Shown here one piece after another: positions 36,811 to 47,912 of a DNA stretch of 64,000 nt. The DNA comes from Virgibacillus sp. MSP4-1 (GTDB lineage: Bacteria; Bacillota; Bacilli; Bacillales; Alkalibacillaceae): contig NZ_CP048021.1 of NCBI RefSeq assembly GCF_010092505.1, positions 868,001 to 932,000 of the forward strand, in the 5' to 3' direction. The translations under genes and the position numbers were made by a program. Under the pieces are notes generated by a model. The model searched no databases and was not told where the DNA came from. It was given only the letters and a program-made list of their open reading frames with translations. Numbering within the stretch: position 1 is the first letter of the stretch; every line of letters begins with the position of its first letter.

Positions 36811-37959
36811 ATGAAAAATATTACCCTGCTTGGTGCTACAGGTTCCGTAGGCCTTCAGACAGTTGAGGTTATACGGGAGTTAAAAGAACAATTTCATATT
36901 TATGCCATTGCTTTCGGATCAAGCACAGAAAAAGCCCTTCCTATCATCGAGGAGTTTCGCCCTCAATACATTGTTGTAAGTAATAAAGAGACGAAACAGG
37001 AAATAGAAAGGAAAATCACTTATAATCCCGGACTATTAGTTGGAAATGAGGGGATGACTGAAGTTGCCACTCTTCCTGAAGTGGACATGGTTGTGAATGC
37101 TGTCCTCGGAAGTGTTGGTCTTGAACCAACTTTGGCCGCTATAAAGGAGAAGAAAAGAATTGCCTTTGCTAACAAGGAAACACTTGTAACCGCCGGACAT
37201 CTTGTGATGAAAGAGGCACGTAAACATGGAGTTCAGCTTCTTCCTGTTGACAGCGAGCATGCCGCTATCCATCAATGTCTGAAAGGAGAGCGGGCAGATG
37301 AGGTTAAAAGACTTATCATTACAGCATCAGGAGGCAGTTTTAGAGATAAATCAAGAGAAGAGCTTGAGAATGTGACCAGGCATGATGCTCTTAAACACCC
37401 TAACTGGAGTATGGGAGCTAAGATAACCGTAGATTCGGCTACCATGATGAATAAAGGTTTGGAAGTCATAGAGGCCCATTGGTTGTTTGATATTCCTTTC
37501 GAGCAGATTGATGTGATCCTGCATCGAGAAAGCATTATTCATTCCATGGTTGAGTTTAACGATCATAGTATAATGGCGCAGCTTGGATCCACAGATATGA
37601 AGGGCCCCATACAATATGCACTAACGTATCCAAACAGGCTTGATATTTCAAATGCAAAAGCGTTAAACTTAATGGATATAGGAAAACTGCAATTTGAAAG
37701 GATGAGCCAGGAACGCTTTCCTTGTTTAAAAATGGCTTATGATGCAGGAAAAATCGGTGGCACCATGCCGACAGTTCTGAATGCTGCCAATGAACAGGCG
37801 GTAGAAATGTTTTTAAATAATAAAATTTCTTTCCTTGAGATAGAAGATTTTATTCAAAAAACAATGGATAAGCATACAATTATACAGGAACCAGATTTAT
37901 CTACAATAATAGAAGTGGATCAATCAACAAGGCAACGAGTAAAATCTTATGTAAACTAA
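36811..37959 (+). CDS. dxr: 1-deoxy-D-xylulose 5-phosphate reductoisomerase
   Basis: Makes 2-C-methyl-D-erythritol 4-phosphate in the non-mevalonate isoprenoid pathway, supplying UppS. Length is 382 residues from ATG 36811, 8 nt after AGGAG. NADPH-binding [10 protein letters not shown] (7-16), metal and substrate blocks [20 protein letters not shown] and [23 protein letters not shown] (split) are intact. Confidence 0.98.
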   Translation: MKNITLLGATGSVGLQTVEVIRELKEQFHIYAIAFGSSTEKALPIIEEFRPQYIVVSNKETKQEIERKITYNPGLLVGNEGMTEVATLPEVDMVVNAVLGSVGLEPTLAAIKEKKRIAFANKETLVTAGHLVMKEARKHGVQLLPVDSEHAAIHQCLKGERADEVKRLIITASGGSFRDKSREELENVTRHDALKHPNWSMGAKITVDSATMMNKGLEVIEAHWLFDIPFEQIDVILHRESIIHSMVEFNDHSIMAQLGSTDMKGPIQYALTYPNRLDISNAKALNLMDIGKLQFERMSQERFPCLKMAYDAGKIGGTMPTVLNAANEQAVEMFLNNKISFLEIEDFIQKTMDKHTIIQEPDLSTIIEVDQSTRQRVKSYVN

Positions 37960-37974
37960 AGGAAGGTGCTTTCT

Positions 37975-39237
37975 TTGAATACGGTGATTGCATTTATTTT
38001 TATGTTCGGTCTGCTCGTCTTTATTCATGAGTTTGGCCATATGATTTTCGCGAAAAGAGCAGGGATGTTAGTTCGCGAATTTGCCATTGGATTTGGGCCC
38101 AAAATTTTTTCATATCGAAAGAATGAAACTCTATATACAGTCAGACTGCTCCCTATTGGTGGTTATGTAAGAGTTGCGGGGGAAGATCCTGAAATTATTG
38201 AACTGAAGCCTGGTCAGCATATTGGTCTTGAGTTTAATCAAATTGGAAAAGTCCATAAAATAATTGTGAATAATAAATCCAAGCATCCTAATGCCCGTGT
38301 GATTGAAGTCGAACGGGTTGATTTAGATCATGAATTAATGATTACAGGCTATGATGTGGATAGTGAAGAGCGTTTAACCTTTGACGTTGATCCAAAAGCA
38401 TTTTTCATTATGGATGAAAATGAAACACAAATAGCGCCTTATAATCGTCAATTTGCTTCAAAGTCAGTCCCCAAAAAGGCTATGCAGATCTTTGCGGGGC
38501 CGATGATGAATTTTATACTGGCCATCGTCGTGTTTATCATCCTTGGTTTTGCCCAGGGCGTACCTGTTGAGGAAGCACAGCTGGGAAAAATCAGCGAAAA
38601 CTATCCTGCTGACGAATCAGGATTACAGCAGGGAGATCGAATTTTACAAGTTGATAATACCTCCATTGATACCTGGGTCGATTTTGTAATGGAGATCCAG
38701 GCGCATCCTAATGAAGAAGTTGAATTGACTGTGGACCGCAATGGAGAAATCATGAATTTATCCGTCACACCAAGAGCCATTGAAGGGCAGCAAGGTGAAG
38801 AAATTGGGCAAATTGGGGTTCGACAGGCATTTGACGAATCGCCGGGTGAAATTGTGAAATATGGGTTTACAGAGACCTATGAATTGTCAACGCTGATTTT
38901 AACAAGTGTTGGACAACTCGTTACAGGACAACTATCCATTGACAATCTTGCTGGACCTGTAGGTATTTATGATGTTACCGACCAGGCTGTTCAGACAGGT
39001 TTCTACACATTCCTGACCTGGATGGCGATGTTAAGTGTGAACTTAGGAATTATTAATTTATTGCCTCTTCCTGCCTTAGATGGGGGACGGTTGTTATTTG
39101 TTGGTTATGAAGCTGTTCGCGGCAAACCTATTGATCCTCAAAAGGAAGGGATTGTTCACTTTCTCGGATTTGCTCTGCTCATGTTACTGATGATTGTCGT
39201 AACATGGAATGATATCCAGCGATTATTCACTCCATAG
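37975..39237 (+). CDS. rseP: Site-2 intramembrane protease RseP (YluC/RasP)
   Basis: Zinc metalloprotease that cleaves membrane-embedded anti-sigma factors and signal-peptide remnants. Length is 420 residues from TTG 37975, 8 nt after GGAAGG. Catalytic HEFGH (H18-H22) is in the first TM helix. A cytosolic insertion precedes the second TM near residue 180. The PDZ domain follows (about 205-280) and the third catalytic block NLLPLPALDGGRLL is near the C-terminus. All active-site residues are visible. Confidence 0.97.
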   Translation: MNTVIAFIFMFGLLVFIHEFGHMIFAKRAGMLVREFAIGFGPKIFSYRKNETLYTVRLLPIGGYVRVAGEDPEIIELKPGQHIGLEFNQIGKVHKIIVNNKSKHPNARVIEVERVDLDHELMITGYDVDSEERLTFDVDPKAFFIMDENETQIAPYNRQFASKSVPKKAMQIFAGPMMNFILAIVVFIILGFAQGVPVEEAQLGKISENYPADESGLQQGDRILQVDNTSIDTWVDFVMEIQAHPNEEVELTVDRNGEIMNLSVTPRAIEGQQGEEIGQIGVRQAFDESPGEIVKYGFTETYELSTLILTSVGQLVTGQLSIDNLAGPVGIYDVTDQAVQTGFYTFLTWMAMLSVNLGIINLLPLPALDGGRLLFVGYEAVRGKPIDPQKEGIVHFLGFALLMLLMIVVTWNDIQRLFTP

Positions 39238-39302
39238 GCTGTGTAAAGCACCCTTAGATTGAACAGGTTATCAGATTAAATAAGAAATCGAGGTGCATGT
39301 TT

Positions 39303-41012
39303 ATGCGACAAAGCAATTTACTCATACCTACCTTAAAAGAGAATCCAAATGATGCTGAAATAAAAAGTCATCAATTACTAGTCCGTGCAGGCTTTATGCG
39401 ACAAATTGCATCCGGCTTGTACAGCTTTCTGCCTTTAGGAAATCGTGTCCTAAGAAAGGTGGAACAGATTGTAAGGGAAGAGATGGATGAAGCAGGAGCA
39501 TCAGAAATGCTGATGCCTGCATTACAGCCATCTGAATTATGGAAGGAATCCGGACGTTGGGAAACATTTGGACCAGAACTTATGCGCATCCATGATCGCC
39601 ATGAACGGGAATTTGCCTTAGGTGCAACACACGAAGAGGTTATTACAAGTATTATTCGTGATGAACTGAAGAGTTATAAAAAACTGCCTTTAACTGTCTA
39701 TCAGATTCAATCGAAGTTCAGAGATGAAAAAAGACCTCGATTCGGGTTGCTTCGCGGGCGTGAATTTTTAATGAAGGATGCGTATTCCTTCCATGAAAGT
39801 TTTGAAAGTCTTGATGAGACTTATGAAAAATTATTTAATGCCTATAAGAATATTTTCAGTCGATGTGGTTTGGATTTCCGTGCTGTTATTGCCGACTCTG
39901 GAGCTATGGGCGGAAAGGATACCCATGAGTTTATGGTTCTGTCAGAGGTTGGAGAAGATGTGATTGCCTATTCTGACACATCTGATTATGCAGCCAACAT
40001 TGAAATGGCACCTGTTATAACAACATATGAAACTTCAGATGAAGAATTAAGGGAATTACAAAAAGTGGAAACGCCAAATCAGAAAACGATGGCAGAAGTG
40101 GCGGATTATCTGGGACACTCTTTGGATCAGGGTATAAAAGCTCTCATGTTTAAAGTGGACGAGCAATTCGTTTTAGTCATTACACGAGGGGATCACGAAG
40201 TCAATGATGTTAAGTTAAAGAATTTATATGATGCTGGTTTCGTTGATTTAGCCAGTGAAGAGGAGACCAGGCAAGCTATGAATGCCGGCTTTGGTTCATT
40301 AGGGCCGGTAGGTGTTCCTGAAGATATTGAAATTGTTGCCGATTATGCCGTACAATCTCTGGTTAATGTTTCTTGCGGGGCAAATGAAGATGGCTATCAC
40401 TATATGAATGTTAACCCTGATCGTGATTTTAAAGTAAACCAATATGCAGATTTAAGGTTTATTCAGGAAGGTGACCCATCCCCAGATGGGAACGGTGAAA
40501 TTAAGTTTGCCAGAGGTATTGAAGTGGGTCACGTGTTTAAACTGGGAAGATACTACTCTGAGAAGATGAATGCTACCTATTTGGACCAGAATGGAAAGGC
40601 CAATTCATTTATCATGGGCTGTTATGGTATCGGAGTTTCGCGTACACTGGCCGCTATCGTCGAACAGTACCATGACGACAATGGTATAACCTGGCCGGCT
40701 CAGGTCGCTCCATATCAGGTTCACCTGTTGGCGTTAAATGTGAAAAAAGATGAACAACGGAAGCTTGCAGAGGAAGTTTATGAATCATTGAAAAAAGCTG
40801 GTATTGAAGTGTTATTTGATGATCGACAGGAACGAGCAGGTGTGAAGTTTGCGGATAGTGATCTTATGGGAATACCTTTGAGAATAACTGTTGGTAAACG
40901 TGCAGCTGAAGGCTATGTCGAGGTTAAATATCGAGATTCCGGAGAGCAGGAAGAAGTTCAGCAAACGGAAATTATTAATACTGTACGTTCTTTTATCAGT
41001 GAGGTAAAATAG
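39303..41012 (+). CDS. proS: Prolyl-tRNA synthetase ProS
   Basis: Class II synthetase of the long bacterial type with an editing insertion. Length is 569 residues from ATG 39303, 7 nt after GAGGTG. Motif 2 [20 protein letters not shown] (about 139-158), motif 3 GCYGIGVSR, and the YbaK-like insertion between them (about 230-400). A C-terminal anticodon-binding domain ends the protein. The short leader shows no T-box. Confidence 0.98.
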   Translation: MRQSNLLIPTLKENPNDAEIKSHQLLVRAGFMRQIASGLYSFLPLGNRVLRKVEQIVREEMDEAGASEMLMPALQPSELWKESGRWETFGPELMRIHDRHEREFALGATHEEVITSIIRDELKSYKKLPLTVYQIQSKFRDEKRPRFGLLRGREFLMKDAYSFHESFESLDETYEKLFNAYKNIFSRCGLDFRAVIADSGAMGGKDTHEFMVLSEVGEDVIAYSDTSDYAANIEMAPVITTYETSDEELRELQKVETPNQKTMAEVADYLGHSLDQGIKALMFKVDEQFVLVITRGDHEVNDVKLKNLYDAGFVDLASEEETRQAMNAGFGSLGPVGVPEDIEIVADYAVQSLVNVSCGANEDGYHYMNVNPDRDFKVNQYADLRFIQEGDPSPDGNGEIKFARGIEVGHVFKLGRYYSEKMNATYLDQNGKANSFIMGCYGIGVSRTLAAIVEQYHDDNGITWPAQVAPYQVHLLALNVKKDEQRKLAEEVYESLKKAGIEVLFDDRQERAGVKFADSDLMGIPLRITVGKRAAEGYVEVKYRDSGEQEEVQQTEIINTVRSFISEVK

Positions 41013-41027
41013 AACAGAGCATTTTTC

Positions 41028-41059
41028 AACCCTTGTCATTTATTTACGACAGGGGTTTT
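41028..41059 (+). terminator. proS terminator
   Basis: AACCCTTGTC (41028-41037) pairs with GACAGGGGTT (41048-41057) with one G-T wobble and ends in a short T-run. Confidence 0.8.
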
Positions 41060-41085
41060 CCAGTTTAACAGGGGGAGATTTAATT

Positions 41086-44000
41086 ATGCCGGTCACCAGC
41101 CGTGAAAAAATGGAGATTTTGCTGGAACAAATTCAATTACCCAATGACATTATCAATAAATATTTTCAAGAAGCCTCCTTAGAGAAATTAACCGTTTTTA
41201 AGAAGGAGAAAATGTGGCGCTTTACATTCCGTGTTCAGAGTGTACTGCCGCCGGATGTATTTCAGTTATTTGAAACCAAAATTCATGAAGCTTTTGATCA
41301 TATAGCTTCTGTAGATTTTAAAATAGAAACGGAAAACCAGGAATTTAAGAGAGAGTATACAGATAAGTACTGGTCTGTTTTCATTCAATCTGTCCCTGAT
41401 TTGCTGCCTGCCTACAAGGATATTCTTCATCAGCAGACACCAGAATTGGATGGCAACAAACTTACCATTTTAGCAAGAAATGAGGCAGAATCACACGCCA
41501 TTAAAAAACGCCTGCAGCAGCCTGTAAGTGATTTTTGTGCCAAGATTGGCTGTGCTCCTTTTCAAATCCAGGTGAATGTTAAAGAGTCTGAAGAGGACTT
41601 GAAACGATTTATCGAAATGAGAGAGCAGGAAGATCAAAATCTTATACAAAAGGCTGTAAAAGATAAAGAGGAAAGAGCGAAAAAACAAAGTGAAGAAAAG
41701 AGTAATGAGCCCTTTTCCATTGGTTACCCTATCCAGGAAGATAAGGTTGAGATGGAAACCATTGTGGAAGAGGAGCGGAGAATTACGATAGAAGGTTATG
41801 TTTTTGACGTTGATATTCGTGAACTGCGATCCGGTCGTCATTTATTAATTGCTAAATTAACAGATTACACAGACTCTCTAACTGTTAAAATGTTTTCCAA
41901 TGGTGAAAGTGATCAGGAGAAGTTTAAACAGTTAAAGAAAGGGATGTGGGTGAAAGCACGAGGAAGCATTCAAACGGATACCTTTACAAATGAACTAACC
42001 ATGATGGGCCGGGATATTAACCAGATCCAAAAAGGTGAACGCTCTGATCAAGCTCCAGAGGGAGAAAAAAGGGTCGAATTACATGCGCATACCATGATGA
42101 GTCAAATGGATGCGCCAGTATCAGCATCCCGCCTTATTGAAACAGCTGCTAAGTGGCAGCATCCTGCTGTTGCCATTACAGATCATGCTGTCGTACAGTC
42201 CTTTCCTGAAGCGTATGCAGCAGGAGAAAAGCATAATATTAAAGTGTTATATGGAGTAGAAGCTAATGTAGTCGACGATGGTGTTCCAATTGCTTATAAC
42301 GAGCACGATCGAATGCTGGAAGACGCAGAATATGTCGTCTATGACGTTGAAACTACGGGGTTATCGGCTGTATATGATACGATTATTGAACTTGCGGCAG
42401 TCAAAGTGAAGAAGGGGGAAATCATCGACCGATTCGAGTCATTTGCCAATCCTCATCATCCATTAAGTGAGACAACAACAGAATTAACCGGCATTACGGA
42501 TGAAATGGTACAAAATGCACCCGAGGTAGATGAAGTGCTGGAAGATTTCCATACCTGGATGGGGGATGCCATTCTTGTAGCACATAATGCAAGCTTCGAT
42601 ATGGGGTTCCTCAATGCCGGACTTAAAAAAATCGGAAAAGAAAAGGCACCAAACCCTGTGATTGATACGCTCGAGCTCGCAAGATTTTTGCTGCCTAATT
42701 TAAAGAATCATCGTTTAAATACTCTATGTAAAGTGTTTAACATTGAATTAACCCAGCATCACCGGGCCATTTATGATGCAGAAGCAACCGGATATTTACT
42801 CTGGAAGCTTGTTGAGGAATGCTTTAAAAAAGATATTTCCAACCATAATCAGCTCAATAATCATATGGGTGAAGGTAATGCCTATCAACGGTCAAGACCT
42901 TTTCATGCAACATTATTAGCGCAAACTCAGGAAGGGCTTAAAAATTTATACAAACTCGTTTCGATTTCCCATATTGATTATTTTTACCGGGTTCCAAGAA
43001 TTCCACGGTCAAAATTGCAAAAGTATCGTGAGGGGATTTTAATAGGTTCCGGCTGTGATAAAGGTGAGCTTTTTGAAGCCATGATGCAAAAGTCAAAGGA
43101 AGAAGCGGAAGATGTGGCAGCCTTTTACGATTATATTGAAATACAGCCTCCTTCCAATTATGCGCATCTGATTGAAAAGGAACTAGTCCGGGATGAGCAT
43201 GATTTACTCGATATTTTGAAAAATTTAACGGAACTTGGAGAAAAATTAAACAAGCCTGTGGTGGCCACGGGGAATACCCACTACATTGAAAAGCATGAAA
43301 GGGTTTATCGACAAATATTAATTGCTTCACAGAGCGGAAATCCTTTAAACCGGCAGACATTGCCTGATGTTTATTTTAAAACAACGGATGAAATGCTGGA
43401 TGAACTTTCCTTTTTAGGTGAGGATAAGGCTTTTGAAGTTGTAGTAGAGAATACTCAGAAGGTCAGTGAATGGATCGATGAAATTAAACCGGTGAAAGAA
43501 GATTTATATACGCCTAACATAGACGGAGCCGAGGACGAAATGCGGGATATGACGTATGGACGTGCGAAGAGTATTTATGGAGATCCTCTGCCGGACATCG
43601 TTAAAAACCGTCTGGATAAAGAATTGGACAGTATTATCGGTAACGGATTTGCGGTTATTTATCTGATTTCGCAAAAACTTGTTAAAAAGTCGCTGGATGA
43701 TGGTTATCTGGTTGGTTCAAGGGGATCTGTCGGTTCGTCATTGGTTGCTACAATGACAGAAATTACTGAAGTGAATCCTCTTCCACCACATTATGTTTGT
43801 CCGGACTGTCAGCACTCTGAGTTTTTTAATGATGGATCTGTTGGCTCCGGATTTGATTTACCAGAGAAAGATTGCCCTAAATGCGGGAACAGTCTGAATA
43901 AAGACGGACAGGATATTCCATTTGAAACCTTCTTAGGATTTAAAGGTGACAAAGTTCCCGATATTGATTTGAATTTCTCGGGGGAATACCAGCCACGGGC

Positions 44001-45378
44001 ACATAATTACACAAAAGTTCTGTTCGGTGAGGACAAAGTGTATCGCGCAGGGACTATTGGTACCGTTGCTGATAAGACCGCATATGGCTATGTGAAGGGG
44101 TATGCATCGGATCACGATATTACGTATAAACAGACTGAGGTGGATCGTCTGGTTCAGGGCTGTACGGGAGTTAAGCGAACAACCGGGCAGCATCCGGGTG
44201 GTATTATCGTGGTTCCGGATGACAGGGAAATATATGATTTTACACCAATACAGTATCCAGCAGATGATCGGAGTTCTGAGTGGAGGACCACTCACTTTGA
44301 CTTCCATTCCATTCATGACAACTTGCTTAAGCTGGATATACTCGGACACGATGATCCCACAGTTATCCGTATGCTGCAGGACTTAACCGGCATTGATCCT
44401 CAGGAAGTACCAACGGACGATCCTGAGGTCATGAAAATATTCAGTGGTCCTGAATCTCTTGGTGTAGATGCTGAACAGATTATGTGTAAAACAGGAACAT
44501 TAGGTGTCCCTGAATTTGGGACCAGGTTTGTTCGGCAGATGCTGGAAGATACAAAACCGTCTACCTTTGCAGAGTTAGTCATGATATCGGGATTATCCCA
44601 TGGTACAGATGTATGGTTGGGCAATGCTCAGGAGTTGATTAATAAAGGTATTTGTACGTTGCCCGAGGTAATCGGCTGTCGTGATGATATCATGGTATAT
44701 TTGCTCCACAAAGGGTTAGAAGCTTCTCTTGCTTTTAAAATTATGGAGTTTGTACGTAAGGGAAAAGGACTGCAGGATGACTGGATTGAAGAGATGAAGA
44801 AGCATGGTGTGCCAGACTGGTATATTGAATCCTGTAAGAAGATTAAGTACATGTTCCCGAAAGCCCACGCAGCTGCTTATGTATTAATGGCCATTCGAAT
44901 TGCTTATTTTAAAGTCCATTATCCGATTTACTTTTATGCAGCCTACTTTAGTGTGCGTGCCAGTGACTTTGAGCTGGATACCATGATAAAGGGTAGCCAG
45001 GCCATTCGGAAGCGGATTGAAGAGATTCAAAATAAAGGAAATGACGCCTCTCCGAAAGAAAAAAGTTTACTGACTGTTCTTGAAGTTGCCTTAGAGATGA
45101 ATGAAAGAGGCTATTCATTCCAAAAGGTAGACCTGTATCGCTCAGACGCCAAGGATTTTCTGGTAGACGGCGATACGCTCATCCCGCCATTCAATGCAAT
45201 TGACGGTCTGGGTACAAACGCCGCATTAAATATCCAGAAAGTCAGAGAAGATGGCGAATTTCTATCAAAAGAAGACTTGCGTGAAAGAAGTCGAATATCC
45301 AAAACTGTTTTGGAGTACCTCGATCAGCATGGCTGTTTAGAAGGATTACCGGATGCCAATCAGTTATCTCTCTTTTAG
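41086..45378 (+). CDS. polC: DNA polymerase III alpha subunit PolC (Gram-positive type)
   Basis: Replicative polymerase with its own 3'-5' exonuclease. Length is 1430 residues, normal. Order: N-terminal domain, OB fold (about 235-325), PHP domain start [14 protein letters not shown] (about 330), DnaQ-type exonuclease inserted in PHP with VYDVETTGL and [13 protein letters not shown] remainder, zinc-binding CPDCQ and CPKCGN (about 905-930), the catalytic DIDLNFSGE (about 963-971), GIIVVPDD and helix-hairpin region near the C-terminus. It is an independent unit, flanked by terminator-like stems on both sides. Confidence 0.98.
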   Translation: MPVTSREKMEILLEQIQLPNDIINKYFQEASLEKLTVFKKEKMWRFTFRVQSVLPPDVFQLFETKIHEAFDHIASVDFKIETENQEFKREYTDKYWSVFIQSVPDLLPAYKDILHQQTPELDGNKLTILARNEAESHAIKKRLQQPVSDFCAKIGCAPFQIQVNVKESEEDLKRFIEMREQEDQNLIQKAVKDKEERAKKQSEEKSNEPFSIGYPIQEDKVEMETIVEEERRITIEGYVFDVDIRELRSGRHLLIAKLTDYTDSLTVKMFSNGESDQEKFKQLKKGMWVKARGSIQTDTFTNELTMMGRDINQIQKGERSDQAPEGEKRVELHAHTMMSQMDAPVSASRLIETAAKWQHPAVAITDHAVVQSFPEAYAAGEKHNIKVLYGVEANVVDDGVPIAYNEHDRMLEDAEYVVYDVETTGLSAVYDTIIELAAVKVKKGEIIDRFESFANPHHPLSETTTELTGITDEMVQNAPEVDEVLEDFHTWMGDAILVAHNASFDMGFLNAGLKKIGKEKAPNPVIDTLELARFLLPNLKNHRLNTLCKVFNIELTQHHRAIYDAEATGYLLWKLVEECFKKDISNHNQLNNHMGEGNAYQRSRPFHATLLAQTQEGLKNLYKLVSISHIDYFYRVPRIPRSKLQKYREGILIGSGCDKGELFEAMMQKSKEEAEDVAAFYDYIEIQPPSNYAHLIEKELVRDEHDLLDILKNLTELGEKLNKPVVATGNTHYIEKHERVYRQILIASQSGNPLNRQTLPDVYFKTTDEMLDELSFLGEDKAFEVVVENTQKVSEWIDEIKPVKEDLYTPNIDGAEDEMRDMTYGRAKSIYGDPLPDIVKNRLDKELDSIIGNGFAVIYLISQKLVKKSLDDGYLVGSRGSVGSSLVATMTEITEVNPLPPHYVCPDCQHSEFFNDGSVGSGFDLPEKDCPKCGNSLNKDGQDIPFETFLGFKGDKVPDIDLNFSGEYQPRAHNYTKVLFGEDKVYRAGTIGTVADKTAYGYVKGYASDHDITYKQTEVDRLVQGCTGVKRTTGQHPGGIIVVPDDREIYDFTPIQYPADDRSSEWRTTHFDFHSIHDNLLKLDILGHDDPTVIRMLQDLTGIDPQEVPTDDPEVMKIFSGPESLGVDAEQIMCKTGTLGVPEFGTRFVRQMLEDTKPSTFAELVMISGLSHGTDVWLGNAQELINKGICTLPEVIGCRDDIMVYLLHKGLEASLAFKIMEFVRKGKGLQDDWIEEMKKHGVPDWYIESCKKIKYMFPKAHAAAYVLMAIRIAYFKVHYPIYFYAAYFSVRASDFELDTMIKGSQAIRKRIEEIQNKGNDASPKEKSLLTVLEVALEMNERGYSFQKVDLYRSDAKDFLVDGDTLIPPFNAIDGLGTNAALNIQKVREDGEFLSKEDLRERSRISKTVLEYLDQHGCLEGLPDANQLSLF

Positions 45379-45383
45379 TATGT

Positions 45384-45412
45384 TTGCAAAGTTTACGAAG
45401 TTATGGTATATT
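45384..45412 (+). promoter_or_regulatory. Predicted SigA promoter of the rimP-nusA-infB operon
   Basis: TTGCAA (45384-45389), a 17-bp spacer and TATATT (45407-45412), immediately after the polC stop. It would give rimP a leader of about 290 nt that holds the two hairpin structures listed next. Confidence 0.5.
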
Positions 45413-45447
45413 TTTGTTGGTATAACAAAGGATACGAAGTAAGGATG

Positions 45448-45472
45448 AAGAGTGGGGCAGCCCACTCTTTCC
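45448..45472 (+). terminator. Stem-loop downstream of polC, terminator or attenuator
   Basis: AAGAGTGGG (45448-45456) pairs perfectly with CCCACTCTT (45461-45469), with a 4-nt loop and only three T before CC. It could end polC transcripts or, if the promoter at 45384 is real, act as an attenuator in the rimP leader. Confidence 0.6.
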
Positions 45473-45581
45473 TATTACCTGAAGGTTTATTAAATGATTG
45501 GCAGCTGTAAAGGATGAATCTGGTTGTCATAAACTTCTATTTTGTTATGGGTGAGTTTTTTGTTCTTTTGATTCTGTTAGT

Positions 45582-45658
45582 GATTCAAATGGCTCTGGAG
45601 GAAAATTCCCTGCTTGTACAGCAGGGAATTTTATCGTACATAATGTATCATTTGAATC
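45582..45658 (+). promoter_or_regulatory. Nested-stem leader RNA upstream of rimP
   Basis: An outer stem GATTCAAATG (45582-45591) with CATTTGAATC (45649-45658) is a perfect 10-bp pair. It encloses an inner hairpin of 13 perfect base pairs (45602-45614 with 45620-45632, loop TGTAC) and a small TACAT/ATGTA palindrome (about 45636-45647). No coding sequence is apparent. The form is that of a folded regulatory leader 48 nt before the rimP start; the ligand or protein is unknown to me. Confidence 0.65.
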
Positions 45659-45705
45659 TTGCGGCAAAAGGGTAAATCTACATAAACGCTAAAGGAGTGA
45701 TCGGA

Positions 45706-46179
45706 ATGGGAAAAAAAGTAACAGAGACGACAGAAGAGCTCGTACAACCCATTTTGGACGATATGAACCTGGAACTTGTAGATACAGAGTTTGTGAAGGA
45801 AGGAAAGAACTGGTTTCTGCGTGTTTATATCGATAAAGAAGGCGGTGTGGATATAGAAGAGTGCGGAAAAGTGAGTGAAGCACTTAGTGAAAAATTAGAT
45901 GAAGCAGAGCCTGTAAAAGATCCCTATTATCTTGAAGTATCGTCACCAGGAGTTGAGAGACCGCTTAAGAAGGAGCAGGACTTTATTAATCATACAGGAG
46001 AAAACGTGTATGTGAAGGTTTATAAGGCTATTGATGGTGAAAAGGAATTTGAAGGAAAGCTTCGTTCTATTGAAAATGGGAGGGTAAATTTGGAAGTGAA
46101 AGTTAAAACCAGAACAAAGAACGTTGAAATTCCCTTCGATCAGATAGCTAAAGCTCACTTAGCTGTTACATTTAATTAA
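45706..46179 (+). CDS. rimP: Ribosome maturation factor RimP
   Basis: 30S assembly factor. Length is 157 residues from ATG 45706, 7 nt after AAAGGAGTG; GTG 45697 lies in the ribosome-binding site. The block [16 protein letters not shown] and [17 protein letters not shown] are family signatures, followed by a small SH3-like C-terminal domain. First gene of the nusA-infB operon, as in most bacteria. Confidence 0.97.
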   Translation: MGKKVTETTEELVQPILDDMNLELVDTEFVKEGKNWFLRVYIDKEGGVDIEECGKVSEALSEKLDEAEPVKDPYYLEVSSPGVERPLKKEQDFINHTGENVYVKVYKAIDGEKEFEGKLRSIENGRVNLEVKVKTRTKNVEIPFDQIAKAHLAVTFN

Positions 46180-46194
46180 AAGGAGGATATCAAG

Positions 46195-47307
46195 GTGAAC
46201 AACGCCGATCTTTTTGAGGCAATCCAATATTTAGAGAAAGAGAAAGGTATCGATAAAGAAATTTTAATGGATGCCCTGGAAGCTGCCTTAATTTCAGCTT
46301 ATAAAAAAAATTTTAAATCAAAAACAAATGTACGTGTGGATCTGAATGAAGAAACAGGCTCAATGCATGTACTGGCACGAAAAACGGTTGTTAATTCTGT
46401 TGAAGACGACCAGACCGAAATCACCTTAAACGAAGCCCAGCAAGTAGATCCAAGCTACGAAGAAGGGGATATTGTAGAGCTTGAGGTAACACCTAAGGAC
46501 TTTGGCAGGATTGCGGCTCAGGCTGCAAAACAGGTCGTTACTCAGCGTGTTCGGGAAGCTGAACGCGGTGTTATTTATAATGATTATATTGATCGTGTAG
46601 AAGATGTTATGACTGGAATTATACAACGTAAAGATCATCGCTTTATTTATATCGATTTAGGAAAAGCAGAAGGTCGCTTACCACATAATGAAGTTATGCC
46701 AAATGAATCTTATGAAGTACATGACCGGATTAAAGTCTTTTTGACAAAAGTGGAGAGCACAAATAAGGGACCGCAAATTTTTGTTTCCCGTACACACCCT
46801 GGACTTTTAAAACGATTGTTTGAGATGGAAGTCCCTGAAATTTATGATGGTATTGTTGAGGTTAAATCTGTTTCAAGAGAGGCTGGAGACCGCTCGAAGA
46901 TTTCCGTACATGCCGAGGATCCTGAGATTGATCCTGTTGGTTCTTGTGTTGGTCAGCGTGGTCAAAGGGTTCAGGCTGTAGTGGATGAACTAAAAGGAGA
47001 AAAAATTGATATCGTAGAGTGGTCAGAGGATCCTGTCGTTTATATCTCGAATGCTCTTAGCCCGGCTAAGGTGCTTTCTGTATTAGTGGATGAGGAGGAT
47101 AATGCCACAACAGTTATCGTTCCGGATTATCAGTTATCATTAGCTATAGGGAAGCGTGGCCAGAATGCTCGTCTCGCTGCTAAATTAACAGGATGGAAAA
47201 TTGATATAAAGAGTGAATCTGTAGCTTTGGAAGAGGGACTGCTTGAGGAAAACCATGAGGAAGAAGAAACTGATTCTGAACCAGAAGAAGAAAATTCTTT
47301 TGAGTAA
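46195..47307 (+). CDS. nusA: Transcription termination/antitermination factor NusA
   Basis: RNA polymerase-associated factor that enhances pausing and hairpin termination. Length is 370 residues. N-terminal RNAP-binding domain (1-125), S1 domain (about 135-200), and two KH domains (about 205-345; GSCVGQRGQRVQAVVDEL and AIGKRGQNARLAAKLTG hold the GXXG-type loops). The acidic C-terminal tail lacks the extra repeats found in E. coli, as expected in Bacilli. Start GTG follows AAAAGGAGGATATCAAG. Confidence 0.98.
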   Translation: MNNADLFEAIQYLEKEKGIDKEILMDALEAALISAYKKNFKSKTNVRVDLNEETGSMHVLARKTVVNSVEDDQTEITLNEAQQVDPSYEEGDIVELEVTPKDFGRIAAQAAKQVVTQRVREAERGVIYNDYIDRVEDVMTGIIQRKDHRFIYIDLGKAEGRLPHNEVMPNESYEVHDRIKVFLTKVESTNKGPQIFVSRTHPGLLKRLFEMEVPEIYDGIVEVKSVSREAGDRSKISVHAEDPEIDPVGSCVGQRGQRVQAVVDELKGEKIDIVEWSEDPVVYISNALSPAKVLSVLVDEEDNATTVIVPDYQLSLAIGKRGQNARLAAKLTGWKIDIKSESVALEEGLLEENHEEEETDSEPEEENSFE

Positions 47308-47321
47308 GGGGAGAATTTCTT

Positions 47322-47597
47322 ATGGCTAAAAATAAAAAAGCACCTTTGCGAAAATGTGTGATGACGAAAGATATGAAGCCTAAGAAGGAACTTATTCGCG
47401 TGGTAAAAAATAAAGACGGCGATATCTTTATAGATGAAACAGGAAAGAAAAATGGTCGTGGAGCTTATTTAACAAAGGATAAACATGTTATTGAACAGGC
47501 AAAAGCGAAAGATGTTTTATCTCAAACCTTCAATGTGAAGGTAGATACAGAAATATATCAGGAATTACTAGACTACGTTGAAGGTGTAAAGCATTGA
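47322..47597 (+). CDS. rnpM: YlxR/RnpM family RNA-binding protein
   Basis: Small basic protein of the YlxR family, reported in B. subtilis to bind RNase P RNA and modulate its activity (RnpM). Length is 91 residues with LRKCVMTKDMKPKKELIRVV and the GRGAYL motif (about 47-52) conserved. It overlaps ylxQ by 4 bp. The nusA-ylxR-ylxQ-infB order is conserved in Firmicutes. Confidence 0.94.
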   Translation: MAKNKKAPLRKCVMTKDMKPKKELIRVVKNKDGDIFIDETGKKNGRGAYLTKDKHVIEQAKAKDVLSQTFNVKVDTEIYQELLDYVEGVKH

Positions 47598-47908
47598 AAA
47601 ATTCCTACTTAAATCTGATTGGATTGGCATTTAGAGCTGGGAAATGCAGTTTAGGAGAGGAAGCCATTTTAAAAGATATTCGCTCAAAGCAGATGAAGCT
47701 GTTAATCATAGCAAAAGATGCAGCACCAAACACAAAAAAGAAATTTACAGATAAGTGTACGTATTATGATATACCGTATGTCATTGGAGATAATCGTGAC
47801 CAATTATCACAGGCCATTGGTAAAGATGGTCGTGTGGCTGTGGGTATTAAAGACAGTGGATTTGCCGGAAAGATTATCTCCATGCTCGAAGAAACTAACC
47901 GGGGGTGA
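47594..47908 (+). CDS. ylxQ: YlxQ, L7Ae-family K-turn RNA-binding protein
   Basis: Ribosomal L7Ae-like protein, 104 residues, that binds kink-turn RNAs in vitro; its cellular target is uncertain. Family blocks are LGLAFRAGK-like ([17 protein letters not shown]) at 6-22, [16 protein letters not shown] and the [12 protein letters not shown] loop. Start is TTG at 47594 with GAAGGTG upstream, overlapping the ylxR end. Confidence 0.93.
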   Translation: MKNSYLNLIGLAFRAGKCSLGEEAILKDIRSKQMKLLIIAKDAAPNTKKKFTDKCTYYDIPYVIGDNRDQLSQAIGKDGRVAVGIKDSGFAGKIISMLEETNRG

Positions 47909-47912
47909 ATGT

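Noticed and set aside
39238-39302. T-box leader upstream of proS
   Set aside because: Too short and without a terminator stem or a T-box-like motif.
47718-47912. N-terminal extension of infB
   Set aside because: It overlaps ylxQ in another frame; ATG 47913 has GGGGGTG and the conserved IF-2 N-terminus.
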